DNA of 64,000 nucleotides from Alkalicoccobacillus gibsonii (GTDB lineage Bacteria > Bacillota > Bacilli > Bacillales > Bacillaceae_D). The position numbers were made by a program, and so were the translations under genes. Shown piece after piece: positions 55,695 to 64,000 of the stretch (the stretch's first letter is position 1; each line of letters opens with the position of its first letter). Under the pieces are notes generated by a model. The model had not been told where the DNA came from. It made no database searches and saw nothing but the letters and a program-made list of their open reading frames with translations. The stretch covers positions 976,221-1,040,220 of the forward strand of contig NZ_JAEUZA010000001.1 of the NCBI RefSeq assembly GCF_016798245.1. The letters are read 5' to 3'.

Positions 55695-57305
55695 TTATAC
55701 GTTTGAGAGCTCCTGCAGTTTGGTTTGAATCATGTCTGCAAGATTATCAATGTGTACGTCCTGTGATTCACCAGTTGAACGTACTTTCACTTCTACAACT
55801 CCCTCAGAAGCTCGTTTGCCTACAGATACTCGAATCGGTAATCCAATTAAGTCTGCATCCTTAAACTTAACTCCTGCTCGTTCTGGACGGTCATCATATA
55901 GAACATCCCAGCCTGATTGTTTCAGAGTTGTATAAAGCTTCTCTGATAGTTCAGCCTGCTCTTCATTTTTAGAGTTTAACGTTAATAAATGCAAATCAAA
56001 AGGCGCCACAGCAACCGGCCAAACGATTCCATTCTCATCATTATGCTGTTCAATGATCGCAGCTACTGTTCTTGAAATTCCAATTCCGTAACAACCCATT
56101 TTGTAAGGGTTGGCACGTCCATTTTTATCTAGGAACGAAGCGCCCATTGATTCAGAGTAGAAGGTTCCAAGTTTGAATACTTGTCCGATTTCAATTCCTC
56201 TAGCAAACTGAATGGTCCCTTGACCATCAGGTGAGGCATCTCCCTCTTGAATCATACGTAAATCTGCATACGAGTCAATAGATAGTTCAGCACAATTTAC
56301 CGCATCACCAGTGTTTTCTATTGTGAATGATGAGGCACCTTGTAGTGATTGATCGGCAATCAATCGATATCCTTCTACAGTTTGAATCGATAGAGAACCT
56401 TTTTCAGTACTAAACGCTTCTTGTACCTCTTGATCATTAAGAGTTGAAAGAGACTTCACTTGAAGTTCATGCAAGGACTTCACTTCATTTAATTCATGAC
56501 CTGCACCTAGTAAAAGAATAATGATCTCATCATCTGCTTTAACTGGTAGTAATTGAACAGAAGGATTCGTATTTTCTACGTTACCAGCTTGTACGGCTGC
56601 CATCTCAATGTTGGCTGCGTAATTTGACGTATCTGAATACGCGATTGTGTCTTCACCGACATCAGCCAGAGCCATGAATTCAAATGTATCCTTACCACCC
56701 ATTGCACCAGAATCGGCAATGACCGCTCTGAATGTTAAGCCTACTCTTGTAAAGATTCGCTCGTAGGCCCGGTACATTGCTTGATAGGTATCATCAAGGC
56801 TTTCTTCAGTGTCATGGAAAGAATAAGCGTCCTTCATAATAAACTCGCGACCTCGAAGCAAACCAAATCTTGGTCTGCGTTCATCACGAAACTTCGTTTG
56901 AATTTGAAATACATTTAACGGGAGCTTCTTATAAGAACCAATGGCATCTCGAATGATGCTTGTAATTACTTCTTCATGTGTTGGCCCGAGTGCAAAATCT
57001 CGTCCGTGACGGTCTTTCAAGCGGATAAGCTCATCGCCCATTTTATCCCATCTTCCAGTTTCTTGCCATAACTCAGATGGATGTAAACTTGGAAGAGTTA
57101 ACTCCTGAACATCAATCGCTTCAAGCTCTTCACGAACGATCGCTTCTACTTTTGATATCACTCGCTTTGCAAGCGGTAAATACGTGTATACTCCAGCAGC
57201 ATTTTGTCGCATCATCCCTGCACGAAGCATCAGTTGATGACTTTTTACATCCGCATCGGAAGGTATATCACGTAATGTTGGTAACAAAAAGGTTTTTTGT
57301 CTCAT
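55695..57305 (-). CDS. proS: Proline--tRNA ligase ProS, shortened editing domain
   Basis: A 536-residue class II prolyl-tRNA synthetase, shorter than the roughly 564-572 residues of the usual bacterial form. Catalytic motifs are intact: motif 2 (FRDERRPRFGLLRGREF) near 139-155, motif 3 with GCYGIGISR at 404-412 and a C-terminal anticodon-binding domain. The inserted YbaK-like editing domain (about 235-370) is reduced: the segment that normally holds TIEDVSxFL and the catalytic lysine is absent between AANIEMA and VKADDEIIILLL. Aminoacylation should work; editing of Ala-tRNA(Pro) may be lost. AAGGATT precedes the ATG. Confidence 0.93.
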   Translation of the reverse strand: MRQKTFLLPTLRDIPSDADVKSHQLMLRAGMMRQNAAGVYTYLPLAKRVISKVEAIVREELEAIDVQELTLPSLHPSELWQETGRWDKMGDELIRLKDRHGRDFALGPTHEEVITSIIRDAIGSYKKLPLNVFQIQTKFRDERRPRFGLLRGREFIMKDAYSFHDTEESLDDTYQAMYRAYERIFTRVGLTFRAVIADSGAMGGKDTFEFMALADVGEDTIAYSDTSNYAANIEMAAVQAGNVENTNPSVQLLPVKADDEIIILLLGAGHELNEVKSLHELQVKSLSTLNDQEVQEAFSTEKGSLSIQTVEGYRLIADQSLQGASSFTIENTGDAVNCAELSIDSYADLRMIQEGDASPDGQGTIQFARGIEIGQVFKLGTFYSESMGASFLDKNGRANPYKMGCYGIGISRTVAAIIEQHNDENGIVWPVAVAPFDLHLLTLNSKNEEQAELSEKLYTTLKQSGWDVLYDDRPERAGVKFKDADLIGLPIRVSVGKRASEGVVEVKVRSTGESQDVHIDNLADMIQTKLQELSNV

Positions 57306-57339
57306 AATCCTTATTCCCTTCTAGGATTTATCTCTATCT

Positions 57340-58587
57340 CTACATAAACAATTTACTAATATCGTTCCACGTCACTACAATCATGAGAAGCATTAGAAAG
57401 GCAAATCCAACAAATTGAATCATTCCTTCTTTTTGTGGATCAACTGGTTTTCCTCTTACTGCCTCATATCCTAAGAAAACGAGTCGGCCTCCATCCATTG
57501 CCGGAATTGGCAATAGATTAACGATCCCTAGGTTCATACTTAACATTGCTGCAAAATTAATCAATGTAAGAATACCAAGTGATGCGGCTTCTCCAGTAAT
57601 ATTATAAATACCGACTGGTCCAGCAATATAATCTAGGGAGAACTGACCCGTAATGATTGTACCAAGCGTTTTGAAAATAGATATGACGACTTCATATGGT
57701 TTAATAAACCCTTCTAAGATCGCGGCCCCAAAGTCTTGTTTGATAACAGGGCCTACACCTAACTGACCAATTTGCTCAGGACCTAAATCAACTGAAATCG
57801 TATTCGCATCTAGCTGAATCATTTGCCCATCTCGCTCTAATCCAACAGTAATGGTCGAATTAGGATGATCTTCTATAATAGACGTTACCTGTCTCCAAGT
57901 AGAAACATCTTCTCCATTAATGCTTTGGATGACGTCCCCTTGCTCGATTCCTGCCTCTTCTGCACCTGAACCCTCAGCTACAGCAGCTACTTCAGGTGTT
58001 GGTAGTCCTTGAATGGCTGCAACAATCACAAATAAGAAGAAGGCCAATACAAAGTTCATTAATGGTCCTGCGAAAATGGCCATTGATCGTTTGCCAACCG
58101 ATTTCGAGCCAAATTGACGATCATAAGGCGCAATTTGATTGGGCATTTCATCTTCAATGATATCCGCTCGTTCGTGAACTTGATAGGTCATAAGCTCATC
58201 TTCATCGTTGAATGCCTCAATCACGAGTTCTCTTTCCAGGTCAATTCGTTCAACTTGCACCACTTGCGCTTCAGGATGTTTTGACTTGTTATTTACGTAT
58301 ATCTTTGTGACTTTATCTTGGGCATCCAGAACTAGTCCCACTTCATAACCTGGTTTGATCGATACTTGTTCAGGATCTTCCCCAGCCATACGTACAAACC
58401 CACCTATAGGAAGGAGACGAACCGTATAAATGGTTTCATCACGTTTGAACGAGAAAAGCTTGGGACCCATACCAATTGCAAACTCACGGCAGAGAATTCC
58501 GGCTTTTTGAGCAAAGTACAAATGCCCCCACTCATGAACAAATACAAGTACACTGAAAATAACCAGAAATGAAAGTAATGTATTCAA
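57340..58587 (-). CDS. rseP: Site-2 intramembrane metalloprotease RseP (RasP)
   Basis: A 415-residue membrane zinc protease. The zinc motif HEWGH is at 18-22 in the first transmembrane helix, a PDZ domain occupies roughly 205-290, and the third-helix motif NLLPIPAMDGG is near 355-365. In B. subtilis RasP cleaves the anti-sigma factor RsiW and cell-division protein FtsL. The start is TTG with GGCGGAGAAG upstream. It sits between dxr and proS as in B. subtilis. Confidence 0.95.
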   Translation of the reverse strand: MNTLLSFLVIFSVLVFVHEWGHLYFAQKAGILCREFAIGMGPKLFSFKRDETIYTVRLLPIGGFVRMAGEDPEQVSIKPGYEVGLVLDAQDKVTKIYVNNKSKHPEAQVVQVERIDLERELVIEAFNDEDELMTYQVHERADIIEDEMPNQIAPYDRQFGSKSVGKRSMAIFAGPLMNFVLAFFLFVIVAAIQGLPTPEVAAVAEGSGAEEAGIEQGDVIQSINGEDVSTWRQVTSIIEDHPNSTITVGLERDGQMIQLDANTISVDLGPEQIGQLGVGPVIKQDFGAAILEGFIKPYEVVISIFKTLGTIITGQFSLDYIAGPVGIYNITGEAASLGILTLINFAAMLSMNLGIVNLLPIPAMDGGRLVFLGYEAVRGKPVDPQKEGMIQFVGFAFLMLLMIVVTWNDISKLFM

Positions 58588-58611
58588 TGTTAAACTTCTC
58601 CGCCTTTCTAG

Positions 58612-59757
58612 CTACAATTTTGATTGAACAAACTGTCTTGTTTTTGCGTCAGCCTCTAAAATTTCATCTAAACTAGGTTCAGAAATTCGAACATGCTGAT
58701 TCAGGGAAGCTTCAATTAAATCTTCAATTTGTAAAAACGAGATTTGATTGTTTAAAAACGCAGCAACAGCTACTTCATTCGCAGCATTTAACACCGTAGG
58801 CATTGAGCCTGCTGCACGTCCAGCGTCATAGGCAAACTTCATGCAACGATAACGCTCCATATCTAACTTACCAAAATGAAGCTTTCCTAGTTCCCATAAG
58901 TTTAACCTTTCTGCTGTCTCACGTGCAAGTCGCTGCGGATACGTTAACGCATACTGAATGGGTAAGCGCATATCGGCAGTACCTAGCTGGGCCATTACAC
59001 TTCGATCACGGAATTCGATCATTGAGTGAATAATACTCTCTTTGTGCATTAGAACTTCAATTTGATCATACGGAATCTGAAACAGCCAATGAGCTTCGAT
59101 TACTTCTAAGCCTTTATTCATCATTGAAGCAGAATCAATTGTAATTTTTGCTCCCATAGACCAGTTTGGATGTGCAAGTGCTTCTTTTACAGTCACATTC
59201 TGAAGCTCATCACGTGAACGGTCTCTGAAACTCCCACCTGAGGCAGTAACAATGAGGCGGTCAATAGATTTAGGGTCTTCTCCATTTAACGCCTGGAAAA
59301 TCGCCGAATGTTCGCTGTCCACCGGTATCAGTGCTACTCCATGTCTATTCGCTTCAGTGGTTACAATATGACCAGCTGTTACAAGTGTTTCTTTATTAGC
59401 AATGGCAATGTCTCGCCCAGCTCTAATTGCTGCAAGCGTTGGTTTTAGTCCGACACTTCCAATGACTGCATTTACTAATACATTTGCATCCTGATGACAG
59501 GCCACTTCCATAAGCCCATCTTCTCCTGAGAGAATGATGGTAGAATCTCCTATTTCAAGTTTCAGCTTACGAGCCTCTTCCTCCCCTTTAACACTTACTA
59601 ATAAAGGGTGAAACTCTCGAATTTGGCTTGCGACCAATTCAATATTCGAACCTGCTGATAAGGCAACTAGTTTAAAATGATCAGGATTTGATCTAATGAC
59701 ATCTAATGTTTGTGTTCCAATTGACCCAGTTGAACCTAATAAACTAATCTGCTTCAA
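58612..59757 (-). CDS. dxr: 1-deoxy-D-xylulose 5-phosphate reductoisomerase Dxr
   Basis: A 381-residue enzyme of the MEP isoprenoid pathway that converts DXP to MEP. It has the NADPH-binding GSTGSIGTQ at 8-16, [10 protein letters not shown] and the metal-binding [13 protein letters not shown] motif. The TTG start at 59757 follows GGGAGAGTG. Its product leads to the undecaprenyl carrier made by UppS, encoded two genes upstream. Confidence 0.96.
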   Translation of the reverse strand: MKQISLLGSTGSIGTQTLDVIRSNPDHFKLVALSAGSNIELVASQIREFHPLLVSVKGEEEARKLKLEIGDSTIILSGEDGLMEVACHQDANVLVNAVIGSVGLKPTLAAIRAGRDIAIANKETLVTAGHIVTTEANRHGVALIPVDSEHSAIFQALNGEDPKSIDRLIVTASGGSFRDRSRDELQNVTVKEALAHPNWSMGAKITIDSASMMNKGLEVIEAHWLFQIPYDQIEVLMHKESIIHSMIEFRDRSVMAQLGTADMRLPIQYALTYPQRLARETAERLNLWELGKLHFGKLDMERYRCMKFAYDAGRAAGSMPTVLNAANEVAVAAFLNNQISFLQIEDLIEASLNQHVRISEPSLDEILEADAKTRQFVQSKL

Positions 59758-59797
59758 ATGATCACTCTCCCAATTTTGCTTTTTCTATGGTGTATCC

Positions 59798-60604
59798 TTA
59801 AATTAGTTGAATGAGATGTAGAATGGGTAAAACAAAGATCAAGCTGTCAAAACGGTCCAATATCCCACCATGACCCGGTAATACATTTCCAGAATCTTTT
59901 ACCGAATAATGTCTCTTAAGTGCCGATTCAACAAGATCTCCAATTTGCCCAAAGATGGAAGCGATCAGCATCACACCAAACGCGGTTAAAAACGATATGT
60001 ACGTTGACAACTCTGGCAACACAAAATAAATGACGGTTCCGATAATGAGTGCGAACACAACGCCACCTAACGAACCTTCAATGGTTTTGTTCGGACTAAT
60101 ATCTGGCCACAATTTATTTTTTCCAATGGCTCGTCCTACAAAGTAAGCCGCTGAATCGGTTGTCCAGATTAATAGGATAACAAAAAAGACAAGGGACATG
60201 CCAATGATAGGGGTATCTCTCGTTAACATTAGATAATGGAAACCAAATCCAACATAAACAGAAGAAACAACTAAAAAACCCACTTCATCAAATGTAAATG
60301 TATTTTTCGTTAATACAGTAAGCATAAGCATAATTAAAATAAAAAAGATAAACAATTCAACTTTCGTAAACGGAAATGGGAATATAGCCCCAAACCAATC
60401 TGCTGGTATTAATAATATCCACATGGAAAGCAGACCAGTCAAACCTGTAATCGACATGGCCTGCATTTTTTTCATTTTTAACAGTTCAACCATAGCAATT
60501 GTTGCTGTAATACTAACAGCCAGGTTAAACAATGTTCCCCCTAAAAAAATCATCGCAATCATAATGATGCCAAATCCAGCACCAGTAATAATACGCTGTT
60601 TCAT
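59798..60604 (-). CDS. cdsA: Phosphatidate cytidylyltransferase CdsA
   Basis: A 268-residue multi-pass membrane enzyme (about eight hydrophobic segments) that makes CDP-diacylglycerol, substrate of PgsA encoded at 21135. The CDP-DAG synthase signature is at the C-terminus: SALKRHYSVKDSGNVLPGHG and GILDRFDSL. AAGGGGGCTGA precedes the ATG. It sits between uppS and dxr. Confidence 0.95.
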   Translation of the reverse strand: MKQRIITGAGFGIIMIAMIFLGGTLFNLAVSITATIAMVELLKMKKMQAMSITGLTGLLSMWILLIPADWFGAIFPFPFTKVELFIFFILIMLMLTVLTKNTFTFDEVGFLVVSSVYVGFGFHYLMLTRDTPIIGMSLVFFVILLIWTTDSAAYFVGRAIGKNKLWPDISPNKTIEGSLGGVVFALIIGTVIYFVLPELSTYISFLTAFGVMLIASIFGQIGDLVESALKRHYSVKDSGNVLPGHGGILDRFDSLIFVLPILHLIQLI

Positions 60605-60625
60605 ACTGAGTCAGCCCCCTTAAGC

Positions 60626-61393
60626 TTACACCCCGCCATATCGGCGTTTTCGTTTCTGGTATACCGCAATGGCCTCCACAAAGTCCTGTTCTTTAAAGTC
60701 CGGCCATAATACATCTGTAAACCAGAATTCACTGTAGGCAAGCTGCCAAAGCATAAAATTGCTCAAGCGAATTTCTCCACTTGTTCGAATTAATAGATCA
60801 GGATCATTTAATTGTGAAGTCATTAAGTGCGCATGTATCGTTTCTTCTGTTAATGAGTCGGCTGTTAGCTTGCCTTCTTCAATTAATCTTCCAATGCTTT
60901 TAACTGCTTCTAGCATTTCATATCGACTTCCGTAGTTTAAGGCAAAGTTTAAAATCATGCCTGTATTAGACTCAGTGTCCTTTACTGCTTTTTCTACCGC
61001 CCTTAATGTATGGTCAGGTAGATGTTCGGTTGTTCCGATCAAACGAACTTGAACATTGTTTTCAATTAATTTTGGAAGCTCAGCTTTTAAATATCGCTCA
61101 GGCAATCCAAGTAAATAATCTACTTCTTTCTTTGGTCTTTTCCAATTCTCTGTAGAAAATGCGTAAAGTGTTAAGACTTCAATCCCCATATTACTAGCTA
61201 CTCGAACAATTTTGGTTACAACCTTCATTCCTTCTCGATGTCCAGCAATTCGTGGTAACCCTTTTTGTTTAGCCCACCTACCGTTGCCGTCCATGATGAT
61301 GGCGATGTGCTGCGGAAGCTTGCCTTCCTCTGCTTGATCTGGTAAATCAGCTGATGTTAAGTTCGCTTTCCATTTTGAAAATATCTCAAGCAT
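60626..61393 (-). CDS. uppS: Undecaprenyl pyrophosphate synthase UppS
   Basis: A 255-residue cis-prenyltransferase that makes the C55 lipid carrier for cell-wall synthesis. The IIMDGNGRWA motif (about 32-41, with catalytic Asp), GHREG and the RTSGEIRLSNF/FWFTDVLWPDF region are all present. The ATG at 61393 follows GGAGG by eight bases; the open frame extends five codons further over the ribosome site. Confidence 0.96.
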   Translation of the reverse strand: MLEIFSKWKANLTSADLPDQAEEGKLPQHIAIIMDGNGRWAKQKGLPRIAGHREGMKVVTKIVRVASNMGIEVLTLYAFSTENWKRPKKEVDYLLGLPERYLKAELPKLIENNVQVRLIGTTEHLPDHTLRAVEKAVKDTESNTGMILNFALNYGSRYEMLEAVKSIGRLIEEGKLTADSLTEETIHAHLMTSQLNDPDLLIRTSGEIRLSNFMLWQLAYSEFWFTDVLWPDFKEQDFVEAIAVYQKRKRRYGGV

Positions 61394-61444
61394 TCGTGCG
61401 CCCTCCATCTATCTAACAGTAACGTAAAACGTTAAGAATAAAAA

Positions 61445-61464
61445 ACCCCCTGGAAATAGAGGGT
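61445..61464 (-). terminator. Terminator of frr
   Basis: A stem pairing 61445-61451 with 61458-61464 (one mismatch) is followed on the minus strand by TTTTTTATTC, between frr and uppS. Confidence 0.75.
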
Positions 61465-61496
61465 CTTATTCTTGATTCATTTTACATGGAAATCGC

Positions 61497-62054
61497 TCAC
61501 ACTTCCATAACTTCTTGTTCTTTTTGATCGGCTTCTTTATCCGCAGTCGCGATAAATTGATCTGTAAGCTTTTGAATCTCATCCGTTGATTGTCTTAGAT
61601 CGTCTTCTGTAAGCTCACCATCTTTTTGTTGTTTCTTTAATTCGTCGTTGGCATCTCGACGAATGTTACGAATGGCCACTTTCGCGTCTTCGGCAGATTT
61701 TTTAACAATTTTCACTAGATCACGACGGCGCTCTTCCGTTAATGCAGGAATCGCAATACGAATGACTTGTCCATCATTAGAAGGTGTAAGTCCAAGATCT
61801 GCTTTTAAAATCGCACGCTCAACATCAGCAATTGAAGACTTATCAAAAGGCTGAATAACCAATAAGCGTGCTTCTGGAACTGAGATTGTTGCAAGTTGGT
61901 TTAACGGTGTTAATGCACCATAATATTCAACCGTTACACGATCTAGAATAGCCGGATTTGCTCGTCCTGCTCTAAGTTTTGCAAGTTCTCTACGTAATGA
62001 ATCAATGGCCTTTGTCATCCGTTCAGATGCTTGTTGTTTAACTTCTGTTGTCAT
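61497..62054 (-). CDS. frr: Ribosome recycling factor
   Basis: A 185-residue RRF that separates ribosomal subunits after termination. Characteristic segments [29 protein letters not shown] and the C-terminal helix are present. Its ATG overlaps the pyrH stop as ATGA, with GAGGGGGA upstream, so the two are translationally coupled. Confidence 0.97.
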   Translation of the reverse strand: MTTEVKQQASERMTKAIDSLRRELAKLRAGRANPAILDRVTVEYYGALTPLNQLATISVPEARLLVIQPFDKSSIADVERAILKADLGLTPSNDGQVIRIAIPALTEERRRDLVKIVKKSAEDAKVAIRNIRRDANDELKKQQKDGELTEDDLRQSTDEIQKLTDQFIATADKEADQKEQEVMEV

Positions 62055-62773
62055 GCGTTTGTCCCCCTCACGATCGTTCCAATATCTTCTTTTAGAACCG
62101 CTCGTTTAATATTTCCTTCTTCAAGGATAGAGAATACTACTAATGGAATATCATTGTCCATGCATAGGGATGATGCTGTAGAATCCATCACAGCTAGACC
62201 CTCTTTAAGCACATCCATATATGTAATTTCTTTGTACTTCACGGCGTTTTCATCAACAGATGGATCTGCGCTATACACACCATCTACTTTATTCTTCGCC
62301 ATTAAAATCACTTCTGCTTCGATTTCAGCTGCACGTAACGCAGCAGTTGTATCTGTCGAGAAGTAAGGATTTCCTGTACCTGCAGCAAAGATTACTACAC
62401 GTTTCTTTTCTAAATGACGAATCGCTTTTCTTCTGATGTATGGCTCAGCCACTTGGCGCATTTCAATCGATGTTTGTACTCGAGATTGTACTTCAATATC
62501 TTCTAAACTGTCTTGTAAGGCAAGTGAATTCATCACAGTTGCTAGCATACCCATATAATCAGCAGTTGCACGATCCATGCCCTTTGCACTTCCTGCCATT
62601 CCACGCCAGATGTTTCCTCCACCTACAACAACAGCAACTTCAACATCTAATTCTACAATTTCTTTTACTTGCTTGGCAACTGATTGAATGACACTAGGAT
62701 CAATACCGTATCCTAAATCGCCAGCTAACGCTTCTCCACTTAACTTTAACACAACTCGATTATACTTGTTCAT
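62051..62773 (-). CDS. pyrH: UMP kinase PyrH
   Basis: A 240-residue hexameric UMP kinase of the amino-acid kinase family ([11 protein letters not shown] start, [23 protein letters not shown], and [10 protein letters not shown] motifs). It makes UDP from UMP. GGAGGGTAACG precedes the ATG. It lies between tsf and frr, the standard order rpsB-tsf-pyrH-frr. Confidence 0.97.
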   Translation of the reverse strand: MNKYNRVVLKLSGEALAGDLGYGIDPSVIQSVAKQVKEIVELDVEVAVVVGGGNIWRGMAGSAKGMDRATADYMGMLATVMNSLALQDSLEDIEVQSRVQTSIEMRQVAEPYIRRKAIRHLEKKRVVIFAAGTGNPYFSTDTTAALRAAEIEAEVILMAKNKVDGVYSADPSVDENAVKYKEITYMDVLKEGLAVMDSTASSLCMDNDIPLVVFSILEEGNIKRAVLKEDIGTIVRGTNA

Positions 62774-62835
62774 CGTTACCCTCCATCAGTTTAAAGCGAT
62801 TTTTCACTCGCCGTCTATGTCTTTTCTTTGAAAAA

Positions 62836-62855
62836 AGGGACACGTAGGTGTCCCT
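62836..62855 (-). terminator. Terminator of tsf
   Basis: A perfect 8-bp stem (62836-62843 and 62848-62855) with a four-base loop is followed on the minus strand by TTTTTTC, between tsf and pyrH. Confidence 0.88.
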
Positions 62856-62864
62856 CTTCTTATA

Positions 62865-63749
62865 TTATTTCTTTACTTGTGACATAACTTCTTCTGCGAA
62901 GTTCTCTTCACGTTTTTCCATACCTTCTCCTACTTCAAAACGAACAAAAGATTTAGCTGTTGCGTTTTTAGCAGCAAGGAATTTTCCAACTTTTTGATCG
63001 CCATCTTTAACAAACGGCTGATCTAGAAGACAAACTTGCTCGAAGTATTTGCTTAGACGGCCTTCTACCATTTTCTCAACGATGTTCTCAGGCTTACCTT
63101 CGTTAAGAGCTTGTTGCTTAAGTACTTCACGCTCACGGTTTACTTCTTCCGCTTCTACTTCATCGCGAGATACATATGTTGGACGAATTGCTGCAACGTG
63201 CATAGCAACGTCTCTAGCAAGATCTTCATCAGAAGAGTTACCAAGAACCGTTAACACACCGATACGTCCGCCTTGGTGAAGGTATCCACCAAATACGTCT
63301 CCATCTTCTTTAGCAACCACTGCAAAACGACGAAGAGAAAGCTTTTCACCGATTTTAGCAATTGCACTGTTAATGTGTTCTTGAACTGTTGTGCTACCAT
63401 CTTTAAATGGTTGCTCAAGTGCTTCTTCAACTGTAGCAGGTTCTTTAGCAAGAAGGTGCTCAGCAAGCTCTTTAACAAGCGTTTGGAAACCTTCGTTTTT
63501 AGCAACGAAATCTGTTTCAGAGTTTACTTCGATGATAACAGCTTTGTTTCCTTCTGTTACAACAGAAGCTAGTCCTTCAGCAGCTACGCGATCTGCCTTT
63601 TTAGCAGCACTTGCGATTCCTTTTTCACGAAGAAAATCAATTGCTTTCTCCATATCACCGTTTGTTTCAGTTAATGCTTTTTTACAATCCATCATACCTG
63701 CGCCAGTTTTTTCGCGCAATTCTTTTACCATACTAGCTGTTACTGCCAT
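62865..63749 (-). CDS. tsf: Elongation factor Ts
   Basis: A 294-residue guanine-nucleotide exchange factor for EF-Tu. The N-terminal UBA-like domain contains [16 protein letters not shown]; the core has [12 protein letters not shown] and VAMHVAA. AGGAGGCGG precedes the ATG. A terminator-like hairpin lies between rpsB and this gene. Confidence 0.97.
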   Translation of the reverse strand: MAVTASMVKELREKTGAGMMDCKKALTETNGDMEKAIDFLREKGIASAAKKADRVAAEGLASVVTEGNKAVIIEVNSETDFVAKNEGFQTLVKELAEHLLAKEPATVEEALEQPFKDGSTTVQEHINSAIAKIGEKLSLRRFAVVAKEDGDVFGGYLHQGGRIGVLTVLGNSSDEDLARDVAMHVAAIRPTYVSRDEVEAEEVNREREVLKQQALNEGKPENIVEKMVEGRLSKYFEQVCLLDQPFVKDGDQKVGKFLAAKNATAKSFVRFEVGEGMEKREENFAEEVMSQVKK

Positions 63750-63810
63750 AATGTGACCGCCTCCTAATTATTATAGATCAAAATGATTCCATCCAAACGT
63801 AACAAAAAGA

Positions 63811-63836
63811 GTCGTAAAGGGCTTCCCCCTTACGAC
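63811..63836 (-). terminator. Terminator/attenuator between rpsB and tsf
   Basis: An 11-bp stem with one mismatch (63811-63821 and 63826-63836) and four-base loop is followed on the minus strand by CTTTTTG. It could set the ratio of S2 to EF-Ts. Confidence 0.8.
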
Positions 63837-63852
63837 CCTTTTGGAAACGAGA

Positions 63853-64000
63853 TTAAGCTGTAGTTGTTTCTTCTTCAACTTCCGCTTCTTCTTCTACTTG
63901 CTCTTCATGAGCTGTTGCTTCAATTACAGCGTCAGCCATTTTACCAGTTAGAAGTTTAACAGCGCGGATTGCATCGTCGTTACCAGGGATTACATAGTCG
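63853..64000 (-). CDS. rpsB: 30S ribosomal protein S2, 3' end only
   Basis: The last 49 codons of rpsB are present; the 5' part lies beyond the window. The frame reads [20 protein letters not shown], typical of S2, followed by the usual acidic tail rich in Glu, and ends with TAA at 63853-63855. It precedes tsf as in nearly all bacteria. Confidence 0.95.
   Translation of the reverse strand, partial: DYVIPGNDDAIRAVKLLTGKMADAVIEATAHEEQVEEEAEVEEETTTA

Noticed and set aside
57306-57339. T-box leader before proS
   Set aside because: Only 34 bases separate rseP and proS, leaving no room for a T-box.
1-64000. CRISPR arrays, tRNA or rRNA genes, insertion sequences or prophage
   Set aside because: No regular direct repeats with spacers, no cloverleaf or rRNA sequence, no transposase frame or terminal inverted repeats were seen; the only integrase-like gene stands alone at the left edge.

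Overview
The window is a 64 kb piece of chromosome from a low-GC, endospore-forming member of the Bacillaceae. Its gene order follows the Bacillus subtilis hfq/mutSL - recA - spoIIIE - asd/dap - pnp - nusA/infB - polC - rpsB backbone almost gene for gene. Sporulation genes (cotE, spoVS, dpaA/dpaB, a SpoIIIE-type translocase) show that the organism makes spores. The genus cannot be fixed from sequence alone; a halo- or alkaliphilic Bacillus relative is a guess. Every gene except the first lies on the minus strand, so transcription runs from high to low coordinates.

Layout from low to high coordinates. 1-755: the 3' part of a plus-strand tyrosine-recombinase-like gene that has lost most catalytic residues. 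849-7358: hfq, miaA, an RsmJ-like methyltransferase, mutL and mutS, apparently one operon read from mutS. 7470-8036: cotE, then a 469-bp non-coding stretch holding a terminator and a folded GC-rich repeat. 8506-13438: ymcA (ricA), miaB, spoVS, ymdB and rny. 13599-16935: an unusual four-gene cluster just downstream of recA, encoding an Mre11/SbcD-like nuclease and a Rad50/SbcC-like ATPase split into separate N- and C-terminal chains, with a small coiled-coil protein between them. 16995-21713: recA with an SOS box, a DEAD-box helicase inserted between recA and cinA, then cinA and pgsA.

21883-31795: rodZ, ymfK, ymfJ, ymfI, ymfH, ymfF, a GntR regulator, the FtsK/SpoIIIE translocase, ylzJ and tepA. 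31923-39022: RNase J2 locus, dapA-dapG-asd (diaminopimelate/lysine pathway), dpaB-dpaA (spore dipicolinate) and ymxH. 39116-46024: M16 peptidase, ylxY, pnp, rpsO, ribF and truB. 46097-51153: rbfA, ylxP, infB, ylxQ, ylxR, nusA and rimP, the transcription/translation factor operon. 51327-63749: polC, proS, rseP, dxr, cdsA, uppS, frr, pyrH and tsf, ending in the 3' part of rpsB at the window edge.

Most of the window is conserved housekeeping. The strongest candidate for an under-described system is the split Mre11-Rad50-like operon next to recA: Walker A and the zinc hook sit on one chain, the ABC signature, Walker B and switch histidine on another, and the third small protein resembles the N-terminus of the C-terminal half. 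Other points of note are the catalytically degenerate recombinase, a prolyl-tRNA synthetase with a shortened editing domain, an RNase J2-locus protein with an intact metal motif, and a polC start codon jammed against the proS terminator.
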